Origin: Apoda limacodes
Lineage: Eukaryota > Arthropoda > Insecta > Lepidoptera > Limacodidae
NCBI GenBank assembly: GCA_946406115.1
Contig: OX291557.1
Coordinates: forward strand, 13,982,501-14,046,500
Direction: 5' to 3'
Length of the DNA: 64,000 nt
In this document: in pieces, positions 55,106 to 64,000 of the stretch
Layout of the letters: each line of letters opens with the position of its first letter
How positions within the stretch are numbered: position 1 is the first letter of the stretch
Translations under genes and position numbers: made by a program
Notes under the pieces: generated by a model
What the model was told of the DNA's origin: nothing
Seen by the model: only the letters and a program-made list of their open reading frames with translations
The model's database searches: none

Positions 55106-56493
55106 AATTAATATGGGATCCTCGCGGAAGTATACCCTTTTAAATAAAAAAGAATTTTGCAAAACCGTTTATATATGACGTAGTTATGCCCGAACATATG
55201 TACATAAAAAAATAAAATAAAAACATCCGAATCGAGAACCTCCTCCTTCTTATTTTTGATGTCGGTTAAATAGCATTTTTTCAAGATTTAATTTAGATAA
55301 ATACTGTAATGTATATTTTATAAGATTTTCCCTTTTTATATTTTGTATTATAATATCTAATATATATTGCTTGTTTAAAGGTATACACATATACCTTTAA
55401 ACAAGCAATTCTTGTATATATATATATATATATAATCTCGGAAACGGCTCCATCGATTTTCATGAAATTTAGTTTTTAGACCCCTTTCTGACATCTATTG
55501 GCGATTAGTAATACTATTATTTTTACCGAAAAAGCAACGATAAAGCTACTTGACAATAGATTGCGGTTGTTCAGCTACTTGACAATAGATGGCGTTACTA
55601 AAAAAACGTAGCGAAGCTCGGACCTACAGGTACTAATATTGTTAAAGTAAAATTCAACGTATGTTTTTATTGTATTTTGGTTTTTTTATTAAAATTCTTT
55701 TTAAAATGAATCGTAATTGAGTAAAACCCGGTAAATACTTGTAACTGTTTTAACATTATGTGTTTAGTTAAATTTTGTACAAATATCTTTGCTCTAAATG
55801 CCTATAAATACATATTATGTGGTTCTTTCACTAAATAATGTAAAAAAATTACGCCTTAAATAAACTTATATTATTTTGTACTAAAATAAAAGTTAATATT
55901 AAACACTTATACATGAATATTGCGTATTTCAGTTATACCTATTAATTCTGCTTATCTGTTTATACCATTGACTTGACCGATGAAAAAAATATTATTATGG
56001 ACTTACTATTTATAGCTTTAAATCTAATTTTTTGTCAATTATTGGGTTTTAACCGGCAACCCTCGATATACAAGAATTGCTTATAAAGGGATTAGATACA
56101 GAGATATCCCGTAAATATTTAGCTGCCAGGAGTATTTATCTCACTGTTCAATGTATGGAGAACTTCATTACAAAATTCATTATGGCGGTTCACAGATACC
56201 ATCCTGTAAAACTTCTTAAGAATCAATGCAAAGACGCCGGAATCATGAACGTATTCCAGACTTTTGTTGTTTACTTTCTAACATAGAGACTGTTGGTATC
56301 GTATCATACGAAAGTTTTTTAATCGGCAAACAACAATTAGTATTTATCAAAAAAAACCCATTTAAGATTCTATCTTCACTTACTCTATAGTTATCTTTGA
56401 TTAGCGTTCTGATAGTGACTATTAGAGACCTATAAAAACTAAAAATGGACTAGTAGTGTTGTGTATTAAATCGTTAGGTATAGATAAGTGAAA
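55106..56493. other. Region upstream of gamma-glutamyl hydrolase
   Basis: AT-rich, with a perfect 19-bp hairpin (55367-55408), a short (TA)n run near 55416-55432, and an old repeat at 55440-55630 (GGAAACGGCTCCATCGATTT, then GCGAAGCTCGG). A 69-residue open frame at 56077-56286 matches nothing known to me. The promoter presumably lies just before 56494; no element can be defended. Confidence 0.45.
55367..55408. repeat. Perfect 19-bp inverted repeat, 4-base loop
   Basis: TTGCTTGTTTAAAGGTATA, a CACA loop, and TATACCTTTAAACAAGCAA. All 19 positions pair. It is next to a TA-dinucleotide run. Could be an MITE relic, an inverted duplication or a transcribed hairpin. Confidence 0.85.
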
Positions 56494-59289
56494 ATGAAAA
56501 AAGCATTGTTCGTAACTTTGGTGTACCTATTGCACTGTAAAGGTGGATTATTAATAAGGCAAGATGAACTGGAGGAGCTCAATGAACGACCTATAATCGG
56601 AGTCCTAGCTCAAGAGCAGTCCATGTACCTTCACACCAAGTATCCAGAAGAGAATTACACCAGCTACATAGCATCATCTTATGTGAAAGATGTGGAATCG
56701 GCTGGTTCGCGAGTTGTACCAATTATGTAAGTGTCTTGCACAAGTCTGTACCTACATTTAGTCAAACATATGTAACTATGCCATGTTTTCTTATAATCGG
56801 GTATGGTAACATAGCTTTATAATAAAATTAATGTTTAGGATGATTCTATTGACATCAAAATAAACATAACTAAAAAGAACCTAAGTTAACCTAGGACTTC
56901 GGGAGCGTTCGCCCCTCACCGCCGCGGTTCGGGCGGTAGGCAGGGTATGTGGCGTGTTCAACAGTATTGTACCGCATACTACGACTACCAAGTGACAACG
57001 TTGGCATATTTTCTTTATATTTTCTGAAGATAAAACATTTGTTTCTCCCTTTTTAGTTATTATTACAATAAATTTAAAGAAAAAGATTTTTTTAAATTAC
57101 TTTAAACGAAATAAATATATTAAAAAAAAGTCTATGCTCACACTACACCAACCGCCAATCAGATTGCGTGATGTTATTCCTTCCCTGCCATTATCTAAAT
57201 ATGTGGACAAAAACAAGAAATATGTAACACATTTTGTCTTCGAACCATTAATTTATAGTACATTTGTGAATAGTGACTCTAATTTGTAATTTCAGTAACG
57301 GCCGTGTTACACACAATGTTTTTCATCACATTTGGCGGAAATAGAAGTACAGAAATGTCCTGAGCGTTACCAGGAGTGGCGTTACCACTAACATTTTAAC
57401 CGTTTTTGTAGCTTTCGCGTCAATTTAACCTAAAATAAAACTTCTAGATGTATGTTTTTTGTAAAAGTTAATAATTTATTGGTTATAACCAATAAAATAT
57501 TTAGTTTTCCAAAGTATATAAATTGATTGCTTTTTGAAAAATTGGGAAACTGGTCACTGCGAATCAGACTTGCGTATACAGTGGATTTTATACCAAAAAT
57601 TAGAACGCTTTTTTTTCTAAATTATTTGTTTCAAATTTTACCGCCGCTACAGTATTTGGATAATATACATTTACCTGCATTATTCCGATTGCAAAATGCA
57701 GAGATAAAACTTTACAGTAAAATTTTGGATATTTGAGAAACCTCGTAAATTACGTGAAATTTATAAAAATATAATCGTAGTCCTTAATCCTATTTCTTCA
57801 GAATCTATCATCATTTTAATGCGCCTCATTTAAAGTTTTCAATATTTTTTGTGAACTTTGACCCCATTTTAGAATGCCTTAGATTGAGAGTTTTCAAAAT
57901 TTCTTTCTTAGTGTTCCTCCATACTAAGTTACTAAAAGAAGGAAAAAAATCACGTCACCATCACCGCTGACTTAGGCGCTGCTGTGCGTAGTCACCTCAA
58001 GCAACACGACGATGCTTAGGAGAAAAGGTCTAGTCCTTTATTAGAATGAGTACCCAAAGTGGCACTTGGATCTTACCAAACTTAGATAGGTAGGGGTGAC
58101 AGTGGGAAGCGACTTTGGACCTCAGATTTTTATTTGATCTCAGCGTTGGCCAGTAAAAGTGAGGGTTGAGGCGCGTAGGTTGGGACGACTTTATCCTACG
58201 CCTGGGGCGCAAGTCTTAAGCCACATTCGAAATTTACAGTGCTATGTGTTCAGACCCTCTGCAATGTGCTAACAATGTGCACACGTGCGGGCTTGCATTA
58301 CACAAGTCAACACGAATTTGGTGCCTAAGTTCTGTGTACCCGATTTTGATTTCTTATACCTAATTTATAAAAGAAATAATATTTTTATGTCATAAAGTTT
58401 GCTTATTAAGATATATTAAGGTAACCTCTAAGCATTTAGCAATATCGTGTTTTTTTATTCATCATTCAAAGTACAAAAGCAAACTTTTTTTTATAAATTG
58501 AGTTTTTGGTTATTTTCAATGTAAAAAATCAGACAATAGTCATTAAATAACAAACACAAAAAAAAAGTTTTTTTGACTTGTGTTACTTCGTTAACTTGAA
58601 GTTTTCTCCAACTCGGCCCACATACGGTATGACATGATCCTCCTAGATCTCCAATATGTAACGTGAAGCAGTTAAGATAGCCCTTATGATAAACAGAAGC
58701 TCTGTGCGTGCATTCAAAGGTATCCTAAGTACCCCAAAACATTAGAGAGCTTCCACCACAATAAAATGACAGTTTCTCTGATGCAGCGCTGAGCATAACG
58801 GTGTACTTGCCGTCTCATGATATAACGGCGCCCATCAGAGCCGTATAAAGTCATTCGACTCTCATTGCAACATAAGTGACACCCATGGGTCTACAGACCA
58901 TTTAAGGTAATTCCTTGCGAATTGAAGCCTGGCTTGTCGATGAGCTACAGTCAGTTGTGGTCCTGTTGTTGGCTTGTGTGGTCTTAAATTATTCTCGCAG
59001 TAATGTCACTATTAGCCACAGCCTCACCCCAGTTGTAACCCTCTTTCCTCTAGATCCTGTCCTTCTTTGATACTGCCCAGTCTCCTGAAACCTCTGATAA
59101 ACTCTCCGAACTAAATGCCTTTCGTTTGTAATTTTCTCCTTAGCCTTCTTAATACACAATGTACTAATATTTTTAAAATTAAATGAAATTTAACCTATAA
59201 TAAATTATTTTTATATTATTATTTAATATTTATTTCAGGATTGGAAAAAATCGCTCGTATTACGAAGACATAATGTCTAAAATAAACGG
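56494..59289 (+). CDS. GGH: Gamma-glutamyl hydrolase, first two exons (partial)
   Basis: Gamma-glutamyl hydrolase cleaves poly-gamma-glutamate from folates in lysosomes or after secretion. Exon 1 is 56494-56726 (ATG preferred over an in-frame GTG six bases upstream), donor GTAAGT. Exon 2 is 59239-59289, acceptor TATTTCAG, donor GTAAGT. The first 20 residues ([20 protein letters not shown]) are a signal peptide. Then come [14 protein letters not shown], the family's N-terminal strand, [20 protein letters not shown] and [22 protein letters not shown]. The family continues with a LLLPGG-type segment, then the Cys-His catalytic pair. No exon carrying these was found up to 64000, so the coding sequence is incomplete here. 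Intron 1 holds a Tc1-like relic. Confidence 0.9.
56727..58569. other. GGH intron 1, first part, no gene seen
   Basis: AT-rich with a GC-richer stretch at 57950-58270 that includes unassigned minus-strand open frames. A patch at 56900-56960 (TTCGCCCCTCACCGCCGCGG) is GC-rich. No repeat family identified. Confidence 0.45.
58570..59165 (-). pseudogene. Tc1-like transposase, decayed
   Basis: On the minus strand the order of Tc1 transposase motifs is preserved, with stops and shifts. First is [20 protein letters not shown] (DNA-binding linker), then [30 protein letters not shown] and ESNDFIRL (catalytic region, Asp disrupted). Next are [35 protein letters not shown] and [15 protein letters not shown]. 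The sequence ends where the NARPHTA motif would follow. The element is an old insertion in the GGH intron. Confidence 0.8.
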
Positions 59290-59794
59290 GTAAGTTAAAT
59301 TTTTTATCTATAGCACAGACTATACATATAATATAACTATATAATACTATACTAAAATAAATATGCCATTAAAATTATATTATAGGTAAGTACATGTAAT
59401 TTCACGGTCTTTTATTTTAAGAGAAAGGTAACCAACCAATGGCCACTGATATTAAAACCGTATATTAACAAGTGGGTAGAAAATATAACTTTCATATTAA
59501 AAAAATATTTAAGTATTATAAATGCAAAATCTTCAAAGTTAAAGGCATTTTAGACAGTCTAGATTGAGGCCGCTGGGTGGGGTTTAGTGGGGATGTTCCT
59601 GGCAATGCCCATCTATGTATGTGAGATTAACTATAAGATCAATTTAAAAAAAGTAATGCTACATAAAAAACAATTGTTCAGTACTTCCAGAATTATATCA
59701 CGATGCAGATATTTAAACGGTGAGACAATTATATATATAGGACAAATAATTTTAAAAATTCATAAGAAAATAACAACAGACCCATCATTTGAAA
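59290..59794. other. GGH intron 2, first part
   Basis: AT-rich; nothing recognised before the interspersed repeat at 59795. Confidence 0.45.
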
Positions 59795-60360
59795 AAAAAA
59801 CTGGTCAAGTGCGAGTCAGACTCGCACACCGAGGGTTCCATAAAGGGTAAACTGTATTGAGGGACAAACTTAACTTTGCCGTTAGACAACTGTTGTCCCA
59901 ATACATCGACACAGGTTGCGGTTAGTTTACCAACTCCAAATAAGTTTATAATCGCAATTTTTTTTTTTTGTGATGTAACAACAAATACGGTTTTCAGATT
60001 TTTTCCATTATGTGCGCTACATGGCATTGCTTCTTGCCAAATTTCATGATTCTAGGACAACCCCATATTTTTTGATTCATTTTTGCCACAATATGCGACA
60101 AAAATGGACGCATTTTGGGCATATGTTTCAATTGCATTGAAATAGAAGCTTGTTTTTTTACAACTTTAAGTGACCGTAGATTTTAGTATTTGATATTAAT
60201 TTCAACTTGATACCTCTACGCGTTATTGAGGCTTTACCTCAATACCTTCTTCATCAGAAGAAGTCTGTCTTCACAGACAGACAGATAGAAAGAAAGGCGG
60301 AAAAAAAGTGATCTTATAATGGTTCCTTTTTTCCTTTTGAGGTACGTAACCCTTAAAACG
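59795..60360 (+). repeat. GTTCCGTAC-type interspersed repeat, third copy
   Basis: Starts AACTGGTCAAGTGCGAGTCA, GACTCGCACACCGAGGGTTC and ends TTTTGAGGTACGTAACCCTTAAAACG, matching 24112-24560 in order with many substitutions and indels. It is longer than that copy, with an extra stretch near 60225-60280 (TTGAGGCTTTACCTCAATAC, itself a palindrome). Confidence 0.75.
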
Positions 60361-61314
60361 AAATAAACGCACAGTAATAAAAACTTATCTAGCGAGAACA
60401 GTCTTTGCATCAAAACAGTTTTCCTCGCATGCCATCAATTTATACAATTAAATAAACAGGACTCTCAATGTACCTATATGTTGCAGCCATATGGTTAAAT
60501 TAGACAGTTTATTGGGCGTCTAGGCAGATCGTTAAGTATGGAAAAGAAATTATCATTTAATTAATCAGATTATTATATGAACCTTGACTGGAACGCTCCG
60601 CTCGCTCCGCATATATATTAACACAACAAACTTAATTTAACCCAACTTATACAGTTAGATTTCTGTTTCTTTCTTTTCCATACGTAACGATCTGCCTAGG
60701 CGTCCAATTAACTGGCTAATTTAACCAAATGGTTGTGACATATATACCATGAATTTCCATGAATGTAAAAATACTGTTAAAACATGGTTAAAATTATTAA
60801 ATTATGAAGAAACCAAGAATTACCTTTCATACAACTACTGCTAACTAAGATTTATATACACAATACACATTCACACACACACACGCGAACTCGTGCACAC
60901 AGCCACACACACACACACACACACACTCTCTACAAGTGTAAGTTATGTGGAACTGACGGCGCAGCGGGCTTCTCCTGATATAGGTTTAGTTTTAAACTTA
61001 AAAGGAGCGCCTTGACACCTGTAATAAACATTTTAAATTATAGAACCATCGATCAACTAGTTGACTGATATGTACCTACAGAGCCGATTGCAACAAATGA
61101 GATATCATGGGATAGGGCTTAATAATGATGACTTCACAGATATGATATGCTTTATCTATGAAGTCATACTGAACGAGTGAATAAAGTAATATTAGTTAAT
61201 CTTGTACCACTATCGTTATTTCGTTAATTAATGGTGATTTACAATTTTATGATTGTTTGAAGTTAAGTACATAAATGATTGCGAAACCATCATTCAATAC
61301 CCGGCAGTCGGGTG
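60361..61314. other. Spacer with CA-repeat microsatellite
   Basis: AT-rich. An interrupted (CA)n microsatellite lies at about 60870-60928 and an inverted pair TCGTTACG/CGATCTGCCTAGGCGTC occurs around 60515-60540 and 60685-60710 (GGGCGTCTAGGCAGATCGTTA against TAACGATCTGCCTAGGCGTCC). That pair spans about 190 bp and may be a foldback element. No gene. Confidence 0.55.
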
Positions 61315-61666
61315 GGCACTGTAAGCAGCTCACTTCTCACACAGCTTCTGAGATACCTAGAAAAACACGACCTGATCAGCGACCGTCAATATGTCTCGGT
61401 CGCTTGACTGGTGACCTTTTAGTGTATCTTACTCACCGATGGGCACTAGCCACTGAGAGTCAGGGGGAGGCATTGGCTTGTAGCCTGGACATAGCAAAGG
61501 CGTTTAAACGGGTCTGGCACCGGCCTCTTCTATCGAAGTTGCCATTTTACGGAATGCCCGAGGGTTTGTGCAAATGGGTGGCTAGCTTTTTGTCCGGCAG
61601 ACGCATACGAGCCGTAGTTAACGGTAGTTGCTCTGATAACATGGACATTAATGATATGTTGGACAT
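61315..61666 (+). pseudogene. LINE family A, RT core fragment with 57-bp deletion
   Basis: Matches 50380-50790 of the main copy: GDLLVYLTHRWA, QGEALACSLDIAKAF, then KWVASFLSGRRIRAVVNGSC. A frameshift near 61395 breaks the upstream part. At 61650 the sequence jumps from DIN directly to DMLDI, skipping the AGVPQGS motif. It ends at about 61666, with no tail. Confidence 0.82.
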
Positions 61667-61927
61667 CGCTGATCGCGTGAATTGAAATTAGATTCTATAT
61701 CACACTTTTTTCACTAAGTCTAAAATGCCATATCAAGTTACTTATTACCTTTCAAAAGCTATTATGCAAAATGACGCATCGATAAAAACAACAAGAATTA
61801 TTGATCACTCTTTGATTATGGAACTAATATCTTTATTTGTTGAACTGACATTTATCAAAAAATATTGTTTGAACGTCGATTTGACAAGAGTAAAATTTTA
61901 CAAAAGATTTTTTCATAACGAAATAAA
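61667..61927. other. Short spacer, unassigned open frame
   Basis: 61725-61940 has a 71-residue open frame with no recognisable family. AT-rich. Confidence 0.35.
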
Positions 61928-61981
61928 ATGGCAAGTTTAACCCTGGAGCAAAGGGCTGAAATAATATTTCTCTTCGAAGAT
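61928..61981 (+). pseudogene. Possible mariner-type transposase N-terminus, interrupted
   Basis: ATG at 61928 begins MASLTLEQRAEIIFLFED, similar in style to the helix-turn-helix start of transposases and transposase-like ORFs. The frame is cut by the LTR that starts at 61982. The remainder would lie past the right end of the window, so this rests on 18 residues. Confidence 0.35.
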
Positions 61982-62103
61982 TGTTACATAAATAAGACAA
62001 AAGGAATAGGAAACTTGTATTTATTTAGCTTTAAGAATTTTACATGTTTGATTGACACATGACAGAATGTACATAGAATAGAATACTTTTTAATTCTATG
62101 ACA
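61982..62103 (-). repeat. Short 3' LTR of Ty3/gypsy element, about 122 bp
   Basis: On the minus strand it begins TGTCATAGAATTAAAAAG and ends TTATGTAACA, giving TG...CA ends. It starts immediately after a polypurine tract. The 5' LTR is outside the window, so the length rests on the TG/CA ends and the apparent return to another ORF. Confidence 0.55.
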
Positions 62104-62117
62104 ATCTCCCCCCCTTA
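62104..62117 (-). promoter_or_regulatory. Polypurine tract of Ty3/gypsy element
   Basis: On the minus strand AAGGGGGGGAGAT lies directly before the LTR start TGTCATAG. Confidence 0.65.
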
Positions 62118-63130
62118 AATTATTCCACCAAATAGTCTCGAAGATAAGCAGGGGATCTCCTTATTCTAGGTGTCCTGCGAAGACCTTCTTCAGTTGCTTG
62201 CGACGACTCAGCATTATCTGTACTATTATTTTCAGCATCATCATCGGAGACATTTTGAACTCTGTATCGACTTGAAATGATGGGCATGGAGCTAAACGGT
62301 GGTTTGACACGGTAGTTTCTCGTCCGTCCTGCATATTAACATAGGAATAAGAGGGATTTGATTCTAAGAGCTCCACTTCTTTTACTACGGGGTCATATTT
62401 AGAAATTCTAACATTCTTTTTTATCAATACTGGTCCTGACGTCATAAGCCAAGAAGGTAAAGATTTGCCATTTACAGAACGTCTAGTATGTCTAAACATT
62501 CTTTCGTGAGGGGTTTCATTAGTTGTTGTACATAATAGTGAACGTATAGCATGCAGCGACATAGGTAGGACTCAATGACCTACTTGTAAATCTTTGGAAC
62601 GAAGACACAGCTGAATGGTCTTCCACAGTGTTCCATTTAACCGCTCAACTTGCCCATTTCCTTGTGGATTGTAAGGTGTAGTGCTGCTACATGCTACTCC
62701 AACGGATGTTAAAAAATTATTTAATTCCTCAGACATGAACGAAGAACCTCTGTCAGAATGGATGTACAAGGGAATCCCAAATACTGAAAAGAGATCTCTC
62801 AAACATTTTATAACAGTATTTGCTGACAAATCCTTACAGGGATAAGCATAAGGAAATCTTGAATTCTCGTCAATAATAGTTAACAAATATTTGTTCTGAG
62901 TATGAGATGGGACAGGCCCTTTGAAGTCAATGTTTAATCGTTCGAAAGGCGCCATAGACTTTATGAGTTGACCAGTGGTTTTAAAGAAGCGAGGCCTTAT
63001 TTCTGCACACACTGGGCAAGAAGCTGTGACTAATCTAATGTCGTTAATTGAATAAGGCAGATTTTTAGACCGAACCCAATGATACATTCTCGTTATACCT
63101 GGATGACAAAGAGAATTGTGTAAAGTTTAT
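62118..63130 (-). pseudogene. Ty3/gypsy integrase, one internal stop
   Basis: From 63120 downwards the minus strand encodes NSLCHPGITRMYHW, then ASCPVCAEIRPRF (end of the zinc-binding part). The catalytic core follows: FERLNIDFKGPVPS (first Asp), LYIHSDRGSSFMSEELNNFL (second Asp) and TTPYNPQGNGQVERLNGTLW (Glu). A TGA at about 62569-62571 replaces the expected Trp codon, and the same frame continues with SLHAIRSLLCTTTNETPHER. The C-terminal domain ends at 62161. The DDE residues are intact, but the stop would prevent full-length product. Confidence 0.87.
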
Positions 63131-64000
63131 CAGTATTTATATTAGCACATACACGTGAAAGGGCGTCAGTTGCTATGTTTTCTTTTCCACTACGATAAAT
63201 AATATCATATTTATAGCAGGAGAGCTCCAAACGCCATCTTTCTATCTTGTCATTTTTTTATTTTGCTAGAATGGCTTTGATTAAACATAAACGATACTGG
63301 TTGCTGATCAGTTAATAGTACAAAATGTCTCCCTAAAAGATAATGACGCTATTTCCGTATTGACTCAACAATTGCGCTTGCTTTTTTTTCAATCGATGAA
63401 TGACTACGCTCGGAATTTGATAGAGTTCTTGAAAAAAATGCTACTGGGCGTCCATTTTGTGAAAGTGTAGCCGCAATAGCGAAATCTGAAGCATCAGTTT
63501 CAACGGTGAATATTTCATATTCGTCAATAGCTGTTAGGGCTGATTTGGAAATCTCTAATTTTAATGTGTTAAAAGCATTTTCATCTATAGGAAAGTTCGT
63601 AACATTTGTTAATGGACTTATTTTCTCTGAAAAATTACGAATCCATTTTGAGTAGTGAGCAAATAAGCCTAAAGCTCTTTTGAGTGATGCTTTATCCTTT
63701 GGAATTGGAAGATCTATTAACTTTATCTGGCTTAATTACATTGTTGTGAATTGTGTAACCTTACAGCTTTATCTTGTCGGTTTTAAATACGCATTTACTC
63801 TCGTTCAAAGTAAGGTTATACTTCTTAACAGCATCCATAAATTAATTGAGATTCTGATCATGATCAAAAATATCTTTTCCGCAGATAGTGACGTCATCTA
63901 AATATGAAAACGTTCCCTTTAATTTTTCCGTTTTTATGATAAAATTTAGTGTTCGTTGAAAAGCAGCAACTCCATTTGTAACTCCAAACGGTATTCTAGT
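63131..64000 (-). pseudogene. Ty3/gypsy reverse transcriptase and RNase H, frame-broken, cut by window end
   Basis: At the window end the minus strand reads TRIPFGVTNGVAAFQRTLNF, then FSYLDDVTICGKDIFDHDQN, the YLDD polymerase box. The connection continues with LTLNESKCVF. Downstream (towards 63130) many stops and shifts interrupt the thumb and RNase H region; remnants can still be placed in several frames. The 5' part (gag, protease, rest of RT) is beyond 64000. Confidence 0.82.

Noticed and set aside
56077..56286. 69-residue frame as an additional 5' exon of gamma-glutamyl hydrolase
   Set aside because: Exon 1 at 56494 already carries a start and signal peptide, and this frame has no family similarity.
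60870..60928. CRISPR-like repeated DNA
   Set aside because: Simple CA microsatellite. No spacer-repeat pattern exists anywhere in the window and the organism is an animal.
1..64000. An undescribed multi-gene defence or metabolic system
   Set aside because: All multi-gene clusters here are transposon ORFs of known classes; the three host genes are conserved single genes with unrelated roles.

Overview
The window is an animal nuclear contig, most likely from a moth or butterfly. It has spliced genes with GT-AG introns, AT-rich introns and spacers, and a very high load of transposon remnants. Several interspersed repeats look lepidopteran to me from memory: one ending in GGTTCCGTAC / GTACGGAACCC, one with the phrase GGACCCGGCAGACGTT, and RTE tails. 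No search was run, so the order-level assignment is an inference.

Three host genes are supported. FANCL (Fanconi anaemia ubiquitin E3 ligase) lies on + in four exons between 6887 and 18392. CSN1/GPS1 (COP9 signalosome subunit 1) lies on - between 28168 and 22896, tail to tail with FANCL; its short first exon was not located. The first two exons of gamma-glutamyl hydrolase lie on + (56494-56726 and 59239-59289), and the gene runs off or beyond the part I can read. These genes are not functionally linked as an operon; they are ordinary neighbours.

Layout: 1-6.9 kb holds LINE fragments and a 1.2 kb foldback element. FANCL intron 1 carries a minisatellite, a 104-bp tandem array hit by two separate LINE insertions, and one arm of a composite repeat. 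FANCL intron 2 carries a Harbinger-like MITE and a non-autonomous hAT element. The FANCL-CSN1 gap holds a 5S-rRNA-derived SINE, a second Harbinger-like MITE and small foldback elements. The CSN1 intron carries the second, oppositely oriented copy of the composite repeat.

The most striking part is 32-47 kb, a three-level nest. A decayed hAT transposase gene is split by a BEL/Pao LTR retrotransposon (1685-bp LTRs, 5-bp target duplication CTTTT). The BEL 3' LTR is in turn split by a full-length Jockey-type LINE with both ORFs open. The junctions can be read to the base because the 5' LTR is an empty-site reference. The BEL element has almost identical LTRs but frame-broken coding sequence and no integrase core.

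From 48 to 55 kb lies a nearly intact second LINE (one frameshift) with partial copies behind it, then a decayed RTE. The gamma-glutamyl hydrolase intron holds a dead Tc1-like transposase, and the right end (61.9-64 kb) is a Ty3/gypsy element on -, inserted in what looks like the start of a mariner-type transposase. No bacterial-type system, CRISPR array, rRNA operon or tRNA gene was seen, and I found no convincing undescribed multi-gene system. The novelty is in the transposon structures.
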